The notes under the pieces were generated by a model. It did no database searches and was not told where the DNA came from. It worked only from the letters and a program-made list of their open reading frames with translations. Shown piece after piece: positions 16,710 to 24,940 of a stretch of DNA of 39,908 nucleotides; positions within the stretch are counted from its first letter, which is position 1, and each line of letters starts with the position of its first letter. This DNA is from JACPWY01 sp964603655 (GTDB lineage Bacteria > Bdellovibrionota > FAC87 > UBA2466): NCBI GenBank assembly GCA_964603655.1, contig CAZRVZ010000042.1:1-39908 (forward strand), written 5' to 3'. Made by a program: the position numbers and the translations under genes.

Positions 16710-18134
16710 ATGCAATCAAATCAGGTCGATCAGGATATTTTGGATCTCAAAAAATTTGGTTATGTCCAGGAGCTTCTGCGCGAAATGGGGGGCTTTACGA
16801 GCTTTGCGGTCAGCTTTTCCGTAATATCCATTTTGACCGGGGCAACGCAGCTTTATGGATACGGCCTCAATCATGGCGGCCCACTTCAGATCACCGTGGG
16901 TTGGTGTTTGGTTTCTTTTTTCACAACGTTTGTCGCTCTAGCGATGGCTGAGCTTTCCAGTAGCTACCCGACGGCGGGCGCCGTTTATCATTGGAGCCAT
17001 ATTCTGGGTGGGCGAGGCCTTGGTTGGTTCACTGCCGCGCTAAATACAATCGGGCAATTCGCACTGATGGCCGGGATCGATTACGGGTTGGCGCTTTTCT
17101 TGATGGCTTTTTTTGGAATTCCGCCCTCGCCAGGAAGCACGTTTGCCGTCTATTCGGCCCTTTTATTTTCGCACGCCTATTTGAACCACGCGGGGATTCG
17201 TATCGTCGGAAGGCTGAACGATTTTTCTGCCTGGTATCACATCGTCGTGGTGGTACTACTCATCGGCGCGCTTCTTTTTCAGGGAACCGCGCAGCCAGCG
17301 AGCTTTTTACTCCAGTTTCACAGCACCGACGGCTACCCGCCGGTTTACAGCTTCCTCATCGGACTCTTGGTCGCTCAATGGACGTTGGGCGGATACGATG
17401 CGGCCGCGCACGTGACAGAAGAGACCGTGAATCCGCGCCGACGAGCGCCTTGGGGAATCGTTCTGTCGGTTGCGGTTTCCATTGTCGCGGGATTTGCGAT
17501 GCTCGTCGTCGTCACGTTATCAATTCCAAACCTTGGCGAGGCTGCGGCATTTGGTGATTCGGCCTTCCAGGAGATTCTCAAGTTACGACTCGGCCTCTAC
17601 CCGGCAAAGGCAGTTGCCGCATTGGTGGGAGGAGCCATGTGGCTTTGCGGTCTGGCTGCAATGACATCAGCGTCCAGAATGGTTTACGCCTTTGCCCGTG
17701 ACGGGGGGCTGCCTTTTTCTTCGGTCTGGGCCAAAATCAACGTCGCTCATCGAACTCCCGCGAATGCAATATGGGGATTGAGCGCGTTTGCGCTTTTCAC
17801 CTCGCTCAGTGTGAGCGTGTATAGCGCGGTCGTGTCTATCGCCACGATCACACTCTATGTTTCTTACGGACTACCAATAGGGGCCCGAATTGTGGCGCAT
17901 TTTAAAGGAAAACCATTTGAGCCAGGCCCGTGGCACCTTGGAAAATTCGGCGTACCGATTTCGATAGTGGCGGTGATTTGGATTGTTTTTGTATCGATAG
18001 TATTCGTGCTGCCGCCCAATCAACTTGCGGGCACGGCGATGATGTTTGTGTTCTTGGCGCTGGCCGGACTCTGGTTTTTTCAGATTCGGAAGATATTTTT
18101 CGGGCCTAAATTCTCGGAGTTGGAGAAAACATAA
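16710..18134 (+). CDS. APC-superfamily amino acid/amine permease
   Basis: A 474-aa polytopic inner-membrane transporter with about 12 hydrophobic helices. The start FGYVQELLREMGGFTSFAVSFSVISILTG and the Gly-rich helix 1, plus GGYDAAAHVTEETVNPRRRAPWGI and TSASRMVYAFARDGGLPFS, match the amino-acid/choline/GABA permease branch of the APC superfamily. These are secondary transporters driven by ion gradients. The downstream gene, which overlaps by one base (TAATG), encodes a betaine-aldehyde-dehydrogenase-like enzyme. The substrate may therefore be choline, GABA or a polyamine-related amine; this is inference from context. AAGGA lies close to the ATG. The gene directly follows the putative origin. 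Confidence 0.85.
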   Translation: MQSNQVDQDILDLKKFGYVQELLREMGGFTSFAVSFSVISILTGATQLYGYGLNHGGPLQITVGWCLVSFFTTFVALAMAELSSSYPTAGAVYHWSHILGGRGLGWFTAALNTIGQFALMAGIDYGLALFLMAFFGIPPSPGSTFAVYSALLFSHAYLNHAGIRIVGRLNDFSAWYHIVVVVLLIGALLFQGTAQPASFLLQFHSTDGYPPVYSFLIGLLVAQWTLGGYDAAAHVTEETVNPRRRAPWGIVLSVAVSIVAGFAMLVVVTLSIPNLGEAAAFGDSAFQEILKLRLGLYPAKAVAALVGGAMWLCGLAAMTSASRMVYAFARDGGLPFSSVWAKINVAHRTPANAIWGLSAFALFTSLSVSVYSAVVSIATITLYVSYGLPIGARIVAHFKGKPFEPGPWHLGKFGVPISIVAVIWIVFVSIVFVLPPNQLAGTAMMFVFLALAGLWFFQIRKIFFGPKFSELEKT

Positions 18135-19591
18135 TGAAAAAGATGTTCATCGGTGGGGAGTGGGCGGCGTTTGCCCGTTCCGGAAAGAATAGAACTATTC
18201 TCAATCCGGCCACCGAAGCGGCGATCGAAGAGGTTCCGGAATCGGGAAGCGAGGATGTAGATGCCGCTGTTCGTGCCGCTCGAATGGCATTTGATTCGGG
18301 CCCTTGGCGAAAAGTGTCGGCCCAGGAAAGGGGAAAAATTTTATTAGCGATCGCGCGCAAGATACGCGCGGAGGCAACCGCCTTGGCTGAACTCGAAGTT
18401 CAGAACTGTGGAAAACCCCTGGCCGAGGCCCAGTTTGATATTCAGGATGCGGCAAATTGTTTTGAGTTTTATGGAGGACTGGCCACCAAGATTCACGGAG
18501 AGACGATGTCGGTGCCGGCGGAGAGTCTTAGTTTTGTGCTGCGCGAGCCCATCGGTGTATGCGGCCAGATTATCCCGTGGAACTTTCCGATTCTTATGGC
18601 GGCCTGGAAATTAGCACCGGCCTTGGCTGCAGGAAACACCTGCGTTTTAAAACCGTCCGAACTCACACCGCTAACGGCACTCGAGTTGGCGAGAATCCTA
18701 CAAGAGGAGGGTATTCCCGACGGAGTCGTAAATGTTGTCACCGGTTCGGGTCCTGATTGTGGTGAGTTTATTGCCGCCCATTCGGGCATCGACAAGATCG
18801 CGTTTACAGGAGGGACTACTACCGGGCAAAAAGTGATGGTGGCCGCCGCTGGCGGAATCAAGAAAGTCTCTTTGGAGCTGGGCGGGAAAAACCCAAATAT
18901 TATTTTCGAAGATTGTGACCTTGCGGCCGCGGTTGATGGCGCTTTGTTCGGCGCCTTTGCGAACCAGGGACAGGTTTGTTCGGCTGGATCTCGGGTCCTG
19001 GTTCAAAAATCGCTCCACGATGCATTCATGGAAAAGCTCCTCGAAAAAATGGACCGGATCCGATTGGGGAATGGTCTCAATCCCGATACGAAAATGGGGC
19101 CGCTGATTTCCGCGGCTCATCGCGATCGTGTTGAAAACTATATTCGGGTAGGGGTTGAGGAGGGAGCAAGGCTTGTAAGTGGCGGAAAGCGGCCCCGACA
19201 TCTTGATAAGGGGTTCTTTTTGGAACCGACTGTGTTTGACCGAGTCGATACGAAAATGCGAATCGCGAGAGAGGAAATATTTGGCCCCGTTATGTCAGTG
19301 ATTACTTTTGAAAATGAGGAGGAGGCCATTCGAATCGCGAATGATACCGAATATGGTTTAGCGGCGGGTGTTTGGACGCAAAACATCCACCGCTCTCTTC
19401 GAGTCGTGAAAGAAATTCGTGCGGGAATCGTTTGGGTGAACACCTACCACCCGACCTACACCGAATTGCCGTGGGGCGGCTATAAGAAAAGCGGGATCGG
19501 CCGGGAATTAGGGCTCTATGGAATTGAGGAATACCTTGAAACTAAGCAGGTCAATCTTCAGATAGATGCGACCCCAATTGGCTGGTATTAG
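18134..19591 (+). CDS. NAD(P)-dependent aldehyde dehydrogenase, betaine-aldehyde-dehydrogenase-like
   Basis: A 485-aa cytoplasmic enzyme of the ALDH superfamily that oxidises an aldehyde to its acid. Active-site residues are in place: Asn150 (IIPWNFP), Glu248 (LELGGKNPN) and nucleophile Cys282 (FANQGQVCSAGSR). The cofactor loop is FTGGTTTGQKV and the C-terminal motif is PWGGYKKSGIGRELG. The closing EYLETKQVNLQ...IGWY is common in betaine- and aminoaldehyde dehydrogenases. Paired with the permease, it may take up an amine precursor and convert it to an osmoprotectant or nitrogen source, but substrate specificity cannot be fixed from sequence. It has no own promoter and is coupled to the permease by a one-base overlap. 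Confidence 0.9.
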   Translation: MKKMFIGGEWAAFARSGKNRTILNPATEAAIEEVPESGSEDVDAAVRAARMAFDSGPWRKVSAQERGKILLAIARKIRAEATALAELEVQNCGKPLAEAQFDIQDAANCFEFYGGLATKIHGETMSVPAESLSFVLREPIGVCGQIIPWNFPILMAAWKLAPALAAGNTCVLKPSELTPLTALELARILQEEGIPDGVVNVVTGSGPDCGEFIAAHSGIDKIAFTGGTTTGQKVMVAAAGGIKKVSLELGGKNPNIIFEDCDLAAAVDGALFGAFANQGQVCSAGSRVLVQKSLHDAFMEKLLEKMDRIRLGNGLNPDTKMGPLISAAHRDRVENYIRVGVEEGARLVSGGKRPRHLDKGFFLEPTVFDRVDTKMRIAREEIFGPVMSVITFENEEEAIRIANDTEYGLAAGVWTQNIHRSLRVVKEIRAGIVWVNTYHPTYTELPWGGYKKSGIGRELGLYGIEEYLETKQVNLQIDATPIGWY

Positions 19592-19653
19592 CACCCGTTA
19601 ACCCTTGATCAGTTTAATTCAATGGCCTGGGGCGGCTCGGTGGATAGTAGGAT

Positions 19654-19894
19654 AGTATTTATTCTATTCTTATCGGGTTGTCACATAACGGGTTCTCAAG
19701 GCGGCAAGATGCGTCTTAATGTCACGAAATGGATTCGCCGCGAGCGCGTGCAATGACTTCGAGAAGGGCTCTTTCCAAGCCTTCGAAAAGGTATAGCCCC
19801 TCGGTTCGGCAGAGAGTTTGGAATTCTTCTAAATATGGCCGGGCCGAACCGGACCCGTTATGTGACTACCCGATAAGCAGTATTTATTCTATTC
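19654..19894. mobile_element. MITE-like inverted-repeat element with flanking 16-bp direct repeats
   Basis: The core at 19669-19877 is bounded by inverted repeats of 27 bp with two mismatches (left 19669-19695, right 19851-19877). Outside them lie exact copies of AGTATTTATTCTATTC (19654-19669 and 19879-19894), like a target-site duplication, though long for one. Inside is a second inverted pair, CGGTTCGGC (19802-19810) and GCCGAACCG (19843-19851). There is no transposase or credible coding frame, so if mobile it would depend on an enzyme elsewhere. It fills most of the 327-bp gap between the dehydrogenase and the carboxypeptidase. A paired transcription-termination or regulatory hairpin is the alternative reading. 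Confidence 0.55.
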
Positions 19895-19918
19895 ACCCAT
19901 CTACATATGAGGCCGTTT

Positions 19919-20986
19919 ATGAAACTATTCTTGGTACTTACCTTCGGTGGTTTTTTGTTCGCTTTTGGCGCGCAGGCGCAAAGCATCGTCAGCAATTATA
20001 GAGTGCGTGCGGCAGATTTTGAGTCGCTCCCTGAAATTGCAATGCAGTTTGAAGTGCATCGCCGGTTAGTATCGGGCTACGAGGTCTATGTTCCGGCTGG
20101 CCGAGCCCTAGAGTTTCTGGCTCTTGCCCCCTCGGCGGAGTTAGTGGATTACGACATTCGGGCCGAGATCAAGCGTCTTCGCAGTGAAAGTCCATCGGGG
20201 TTTGCCGGGTACCACACTTTCGCCGAGGTTCAGTCGGAAATGGCCAAGCATGTGGCGACATTTCCGGCAATCGCGGCGCTAAACCAGTACGGCACCTCGA
20301 CTCAAGGTAATCCGCTATTGGTGCTTACTGTGTCTGGCGTGAAAACGAAACGCGAAAAGCCCACCGTCATGATTACTTCAGCTACACATGGTGATGAGCT
20401 CATAACGGTCGAGGTGGTACTTGGTATTATCGATAAAATCGTAACCAGTTACGGAAAAGACGCACGCATCACCGACCTGGTGAATAGTCACGAGCTGCTG
20501 TTTGTTCCGGTGGTGAACCCAGATGGATTTCGCACGCAGGATCGCTACGACAACGGTCGCGATCCGAACCGGTCTTATCCCTGGCCCAACAATACGAACA
20601 ATACACCCACCGGAAGTATTGGCCCAATTGTGAAAATGGCGACTGAAAAACAGGTAGATGCCTCGATAGATTTTCACGCGTCTGGTGAGATGATCATGTA
20701 TCCGTGGGCATACACATACGCGTCGCCCCCAGCGGCTGACGAACTGCTTTTTAAAGCACTCGGAAACAAAATGGCCGCCTTTAACGGGTATGCCGTGGGA
20801 CAGATTTCACAGATCATCTATCTGGCACCCGGGTCCTCGGCCGATTATTACTATTGGAAATTGGGATCCGCGGCACTGGGCATCGAAATGGCCAACTCCA
20901 AAGTTCCCCAGGCGTCGCAAATTGCCGGTGTTTTACGGGATAATCTGGAAGCCACCATCGCGTTCATCGAACATTTTAAGGGATGA
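19919..20986 (+). CDS. Exported M14-family zinc carboxypeptidase
   Basis: A 355-aa metallopeptidase. I prefer ATG 19919 over 19907 because GAGG lies eight bases before it; it then begins MKLFLVLTFGGFLFAFGAQAQS, a typical signal peptide. Metal ligands are His and Glu of THGDELITVEV (HxxE) and His of DFHASGEMIMYPWA; substrate-binding Arg/Asn are in GRDPNRSYPW, and the catalytic Glu is probably in ALGIEMANS. The ~60 residues before the catalytic domain (VHRRLVSGYEVYVPAG...) resemble a small prodomain-like region. Such enzymes trim C-terminal residues from peptides outside the cytoplasm. The inverted-repeat element ends about 25 bp upstream, so its promoter may lie in or next to that element. It converges on dnaA with a 2-bp gap. 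Confidence 0.88.
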   Translation: MKLFLVLTFGGFLFAFGAQAQSIVSNYRVRAADFESLPEIAMQFEVHRRLVSGYEVYVPAGRALEFLALAPSAELVDYDIRAEIKRLRSESPSGFAGYHTFAEVQSEMAKHVATFPAIAALNQYGTSTQGNPLLVLTVSGVKTKREKPTVMITSATHGDELITVEVVLGIIDKIVTSYGKDARITDLVNSHELLFVPVVNPDGFRTQDRYDNGRDPNRSYPWPNNTNNTPTGSIGPIVKMATEKQVDASIDFHASGEMIMYPWAYTYASPPAADELLFKALGNKMAAFNGYAVGQISQIIYLAPGSSADYYYWKLGSAALGIEMANSKVPQASQIAGVLRDNLEATIAFIEHFKG

Positions 20987-20988
20987 GG

Positions 20989-22290
20989 TTAGCGGATCGA
21001 CGATTCGATTCGAGTGATGTGGGCCACAACGTCGGGGTCGGATTTTAATAGACCGCTGATCTTGGAAAAGGCGTGAACAACGGTTGAGTGGTCCTTCCCT
21101 CCCAGGAAGTCCCCGATTTTTTTGTACGGCATGAACAGATGTTTTCTGAGTAGGTACATGCAGATCTGTCGAGGAAAGCTGAGTTTTTGAGCGCGCTTTT
21201 CCGATTTGAGTTCGATTGTTCTTACCTTGAACTGAAGCGCGACCAATCGAAGAATGATATCGGGAGTAATCTCAAGCTTCATCTTGGGGGCGATGTCTTT
21301 TAGGACCTGCTTGGCCAGCTCGATCGAAATGGGAATAGAGGAAAATGTAGAGTGAAACTTAAGGCGTCGGAGGCAGCCCTCCAACTCTCGGACATTTGTC
21401 GTTACGTTCGAGGCGATAAACTCAGCAACCTCGTTTGGAAGCAGCATTCTGTCGGACTCGGCCTTGTTTTTAAGAATCGCAACCCGCGTTTCAATTTCTG
21501 GTGGCTGAATGTCTGCTACAAGCCCCCCTTCAAAACGTGTTTGAAGCCGGTTTTCTAGGCCCAGGATTTCCTTAGGGTATCGATCGGCTGTCATGACAAT
21601 CTGTTTCTTGGCTTCGTGTAAGTAATTAAAGGTGTAAAAAAACTCTTCCTGAGTGCTCTCTTTTCCCGCTAAAAAATGGATATCGTCCAATAGTAAAATG
21701 TCGCAGCCTCGTCGGTATTTGTCCTTGAACTCCCGCATTTTGTCTTGGCGAATCGCCTGAATTAGTTCTGTGGTAAAGCCTTCACAGGTCAAATAAAATG
21801 CTCGTATCGAAGGGTTGTTTTTGAGCGCCTCATAACCAATGGCCTTGAGGAGGTGTGTTTTTCCCAGGCCGGCGGGACCATAGATAAATAAGGATGGGTA
21901 GGCGTGGCCGGGCTGGCTGGCAACCGCCTGGCAAGCCGCGTGAGCGAACTGGTTTGTGCTGCCGATGACGAAAGTTTCAAAGGTGTTTTTCACATCGAAT
22001 TGACTCGGAAACTGAAAAGGCTGGATTCGGTATTCGGTCTCGGTCACTGACTTGGGCTGTACACCCAAATCGACGTTTTCGGAGGCGCCCAATTCACCGA
22101 GGATTTCATGGAGCGCGGGAAGACACTTGGACTGAAAGTTTTCGAGCGTGAACTGGTCGGGAAATAAGAAGGTCAGTCCGGAGTTTTCGGAGTAAGAGGT
22201 TTTTGCGCTTTCGACAAGCGTGCCATAGATGTGAGCGGGCAGAAGGGCTTTCAACCGCCCATTGACCGCTTCCCAAACCGATTCGTCCAT
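20989..22290 (-). CDS. dnaA: Chromosomal replication initiator DnaA
   Basis: A 433-aa AAA+ initiator that binds DnaA boxes and opens the origin. Domain I is at 1-70 and a short linker follows. The AAA+ domain has Walker A GPAGLGKT (138-145), Walker B ILLLDDIHFL (198-207) and arginine-rich sensor segments (NRLQTRFEGG). Domain IV has FPRQICMYLLRKH and the DnaA-box-reading signature GGKDHSTVVHA (397-407). It is somewhat shorter than E. coli DnaA, mainly in the linker. It lies 4.7 kb from dnaN, in the same orientation, with three + strand genes between. G-rich + strand composition across the gene suggests it is read head-on to the fork. No clear Shine-Dalgarno or DnaA box was seen just upstream. 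Confidence 0.97.
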   Translation of the reverse strand: MDESVWEAVNGRLKALLPAHIYGTLVESAKTSYSENSGLTFLFPDQFTLENFQSKCLPALHEILGELGASENVDLGVQPKSVTETEYRIQPFQFPSQFDVKNTFETFVIGSTNQFAHAACQAVASQPGHAYPSLFIYGPAGLGKTHLLKAIGYEALKNNPSIRAFYLTCEGFTTELIQAIRQDKMREFKDKYRRGCDILLLDDIHFLAGKESTQEEFFYTFNYLHEAKKQIVMTADRYPKEILGLENRLQTRFEGGLVADIQPPEIETRVAILKNKAESDRMLLPNEVAEFIASNVTTNVRELEGCLRRLKFHSTFSSIPISIELAKQVLKDIAPKMKLEITPDIILRLVALQFKVRTIELKSEKRAQKLSFPRQICMYLLRKHLFMPYKKIGDFLGGKDHSTVVHAFSKISGLLKSDPDVVAHITRIESSIR

Positions 22291-22543
22291 TCGCTGACCG
22301 CCAAACCCAAGTTAAAGACAGGCAAGGGTGTGAGGTAACATGCCCCGGGCCGGCCCAACAAGCAGAAACCATGAGAGAAACTGAAATATTGCGCTTGACT
22401 AAAAAAAAGAGACACAAAAGCGGGGAGCTTTTCCCGGTCACACACCAACCCAGTTCAATTAACTCTAAAAACACCGTGTATTCGTCTCATTTTTTGCTAC
22501 GCACGGCGCCTCACCGGGAATTCCTGCCCCCCACACCCACCAA
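22291..22543. other. dnaA-rpmH intergenic stretch with no recognised gene
   Basis: A 253-bp divergent spacer. It must carry the dnaA promoter on the - strand, but no convincing -35/-10 pair was identified. No TTATNCACA-type DnaA box was found in it. Short A- and T-runs occur at 22398-22407 and near 22490. Confidence 0.5.
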
Positions 22544-22572
22544 TTGACACTCGTCGATATGGGCCATAGCAT
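22544..22572 (+). promoter_or_regulatory. Promoter of the rpmH-rnpA-yidD-yidC operon
   Basis: TTGACA (22544-22549) and TAGCAT (22567-22572) are separated by exactly 17 bases. The pair lies about 40 bp before the rpmH start, in the divergent gap with dnaA. An exact -35, optimal spacing and position before a ribosomal protein gene support the call. Confidence 0.65.
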
Positions 22573-22610
22573 GGCCGCGGTTATAGCTTGTTTTTTTAGG
22601 AGGATGTTTC

Positions 22611-22760
22611 GTGAAGCGAACGTACCAACCGAGCCATTTGAAACGAAAGCGCAAGCACGGATTTTTGCACCGGATGGAGGACAAGGACGGGCGCCTTATT
22701 TTGTCCAGGCGTCGTCGCAAGGGGCGCAAACGATTAGTGGTGACGATAGGCGGGAAGTGA
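22611..22760 (+). CDS. rpmH: Large ribosomal subunit protein bL34
   Basis: A 49-aa, highly basic ribosomal protein: MKRTYQPSHLKRKRKHGFLHRM followed by SRRRRKGRKRL, the unmistakable bL34 pattern. It begins with GTG, preceded seven bases upstream by a perfect AGGAGG (22598-22603). An ATG at 22604 is in a different frame and is not the start. E. coli bL34 is 46 aa; the extra residues are at the C terminus. Its stop overlaps the rnpA start as GTGA, the usual rpmH-rnpA coupling. Confidence 0.97.
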   Translation: MKRTYQPSHLKRKRKHGFLHRMEDKDGRLILSRRRRKGRKRLVVTIGGK

Positions 22761-23104
22761 GTTTTTCATACCCGAAGTCGGCCAGGCTTTTATCGCGTAA
22801 AGACTTCACTTTTCGTCGATTTGAAGCACGCGAAAGCGGACCGTTTAAATTGGTTTTAAATCTGGCAGGGTCGGGTCGGCTGGGAATTTCGATTCCGAAA
22901 AGAATTGTTAAATTGTCCGCTGGACGGAATCGCATTAAGCGTCTTTGGAGGGAAGCATTTCGACAGAGACGCGCCGAATTGTTGGGATGGGACATACACG
23001 TTATTGGAAGAGACCAGTTAGGATTGAAGTGGAAAGAGTTAAACCTATCGGATATTCACGGAGTTATTTCGAAGTTAATTTCCCGGCCAGGTTGCGCGAA
23101 ATAG
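22757..23104 (+). CDS. rnpA: Ribonuclease P protein component
   Basis: A 115-aa basic protein that binds RNase P RNA and assists 5' maturation of tRNA precursors. The frame is open far upstream, but the start is the GTG at 22757 inside the rpmH stop (GTGA), with GGCGGG before it. Family features are KSARLLSRKDF near the N terminus, RLGISIPKRI, and the RNR motif in RNRIKRLWREAFRQRR that contacts RNA. The C-terminal part, GWDIHVIGR, fits the final strand. It overlaps the start of yidD by 13 bp in another frame. Confidence 0.93.
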   Translation: MSFSYPKSARLLSRKDFTFRRFEARESGPFKLVLNLAGSGRLGISIPKRIVKLSAGRNRIKRLWREAFRQRRAELLGWDIHVIGRDQLGLKWKELNLSDIHGVISKLISRPGCAK

Positions 23105-23346
23105 CCAATTACGCCGTCACCTTTTCGCGTATGAGTTTGCACGCGCTTTGTGGTGTCGGAGAATGTTGCAAATTTGTGCCGTGTTGCAGTGCCTTTTCGA
23201 AAGAGGCAATTGCTACGAGGCCCATTTTTGAGGCCCTGAGATTAATTGTGGGGCGGCTTTCGCGTTGCCACCCGTGGTCGTCTGGTGGGGGACTGGATCC
23301 GGTAGGGCCGCGTCCCGGAAATAGGGGGGACGTTCGTGGCAGCTAG
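23092..23346 (+). CDS. yidD: YidD-type membrane protein insertion efficiency factor
   Basis: An 84-aa protein overlapping both rnpA (13 bp) and yidC (11 bp). The TTG at 23092 is the most likely start; the frame is open further upstream but only as a shadow of rnpA. The family core is clear though divergent: CGVGECCKFVPCCSAFSKEAI corresponds to the usual GxxCRFxPTCSxYAxEAI, and RLSRCHPWSSGGGLDPVGP to LLRCHPxxxGGxDPVP. YidD is a small amphipathic inner-membrane protein that helps YidC-dependent insertion. Gene order rpmH-rnpA-yidD-yidC supports the call. The start codon is uncertain. Confidence 0.8.
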   Translation: MREIANYAVTFSRMSLHALCGVGECCKFVPCCSAFSKEAIATRPIFEALRLIVGRLSRCHPWSSGGGLDPVGPRPGNRGDVRGS

Positions 23347-24925
23347 AACCTGGTTGGCCGTAGCGCTTTCGTGTTTGGTTTGGTTTGGCTATTTGAAATG
23401 GTTTGCTCCGCCGCCGCCCCTGCCACCGAAAGCCGCCGCGGCCAACATCCATAAAACACCGGGACTCTCGGCAAACAGCCCGGCAAACACCCTCAGCGCA
23501 GCAAAATCGACAATTCCGATTCCGGCCACTCCGGGAACTATCGTTACCCTAAAAAACGAATTTGTGGAACTTTCGCTGGATTCGGCCACAGGGGATCTCT
23601 ATCGCGCTTCATTGAGTCGATATTCCGAAACGCTGGCGCCTAATTCTCCCCGTGTGCAGGTGGTCAACCCGGTTTCTAACGCCGGCGCATTTGCCTTTCA
23701 GTTTTCGGATGCGGGGCTTTCCTCGGCACTGTCGGCCGGGACCTATGCAGTTAAACAGTCCGATTCAACTCTAGAATTTTCAAAAGCGGCCCAGGGCTTT
23801 GAGATAACGAAAGAATATCGGTTGGGACCTGAGTACGGAGCGGAGGTGACGGTTCAACTGGACGTTCCGGCTCGGGCGGACGGGAATTGGGGTTATCTGC
23901 TAGTACCGGTTGGGGGTCGAGAGCTTGTGGTCGACCGAAACAATCCTCTGCAGACTTGGGAGGTCGCATACAGTCAAAATCAAAAAACCGAGCGCGCTGT
24001 GCCTACAAGTGTTGCCGAAGAGTCGGTGCATCAGGGAGTGTCCGATTGGCTTGCGTTTGGAAACCGGTATTTTTTTGGTGCCGTTCTGAATCGTTCAGAG
24101 CTCAATCCGGACATTATTGTCGGAAACGTTGGGGGGTTTTCCGGGGGCTACTTCAGGTTTCCTTTGGCCAAAAAGGGCGAAAACCAATATGTGTTCAAGC
24201 TCAAATTCTTTATTGGGCCAAAAGATCTCAGGTTTTTGGAATCCGAACCAACGCTTCGAAGCATTGTAGACCATGGAATGTTTTCCTTTTTTGCAAAGCC
24301 CATTCTTTTTTTGCTGAACTTCTTTTATGGTTTTGTACAAAACTACGGAATCGCTATTATTTTATTAACGCTAGTGGTTAGGGTGCTTTTTTACCCCCTT
24401 TCCTTGAAGAGTTTTCGATCCATGCGGTCGATGCAAAAACTTCAACCCCAACTGGCTGCGCTCAAGGAAAAATATAAAGAGGATAAGGAAAGGTTTAACA
24501 AAGAGCAGCTCGCGCTTTTTAAGGCACACGGCGTAAACCCAGCCGGAGGGTGTTTGCCAATGCTCGTACAGCTTCCGGTTTTCATCGCGCTTTACGCGGT
24601 GCTTCAAAGTGCCATTGAGCTTTTCCACGCACCATTTTTTGGGTGGGTAAAGGATCTTTCTGCAAAGGATCCGTTTTACATTTATCCGGTTTTGATGGGC
24701 GTTGCCATGTTCCTGCAACAGCGGATGACACCAACGCCGGGGATGGATCCCGTTCAACAAAAAATGATGTTAATAATGCCGGTCATTTTTACGTTCATGA
24801 TGTTTAACCTACCGTCTGGTCTTACCATGTATATTTTTCTCAGCACGCTCTTGGGTATTCTCCAACAATGGGCAATGAATCGAGAGAAGGGGCGAGAGGC
24901 CCAGGTTCCTGTCATTTCCACGTAG
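23336..24925 (+). CDS. yidC: Membrane protein insertase YidC
   Basis: A 529-aa inner-membrane insertase of the YidC/Oxa1/Alb3 family, which inserts small membrane proteins such as ATP synthase subunit c. It starts at GTG 23336 with AGGGGGGA upstream. Residues 6-23 are the first membrane helix (TWLAVALSCLVWFGYLKWF), followed by a Pro/Ala-rich linker and a large periplasmic domain to about 310. The conserved core has five helices, including the groove arginine in TLVVRVLFYPLSLKSF, a cytoplasmic hairpin (KLQPQLAALKEKYKEDKERFNKEQLAL) and GGCLPMLVQLPVFIALYAVL. The P1 domain shows the Gram-negative architecture. mnmE follows 15 bp later. Confidence 0.96.
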   Translation: MAARTWLAVALSCLVWFGYLKWFAPPPPLPPKAAAANIHKTPGLSANSPANTLSAAKSTIPIPATPGTIVTLKNEFVELSLDSATGDLYRASLSRYSETLAPNSPRVQVVNPVSNAGAFAFQFSDAGLSSALSAGTYAVKQSDSTLEFSKAAQGFEITKEYRLGPEYGAEVTVQLDVPARADGNWGYLLVPVGGRELVVDRNNPLQTWEVAYSQNQKTERAVPTSVAEESVHQGVSDWLAFGNRYFFGAVLNRSELNPDIIVGNVGGFSGGYFRFPLAKKGENQYVFKLKFFIGPKDLRFLESEPTLRSIVDHGMFSFFAKPILFLLNFFYGFVQNYGIAIILLTLVVRVLFYPLSLKSFRSMRSMQKLQPQLAALKEKYKEDKERFNKEQLALFKAHGVNPAGGCLPMLVQLPVFIALYAVLQSAIELFHAPFFGWVKDLSAKDPFYIYPVLMGVAMFLQQRMTPTPGMDPVQQKMMLIMPVIFTFMMFNLPSGLTMYIFLSTLLGILQQWAMNREKGREAQVPVIST

Positions 24926-24940
24926 TCTTCGAAGTATGTC

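Noticed and set aside
16991..17557. 188-aa alternative-frame open frame inside the permease gene
   Set aside because: Arg-rich frame-shifted shadow of the permease coding sequence; the permease frame shows family motifs throughout.
22291..22543. dnaA-rpmH spacer as the replication origin
   Set aside because: It is the classical location in some genomes, but I found no DnaA-box cluster there, and the G-rich + strand within dnaA argues that the skew switch lies further left.
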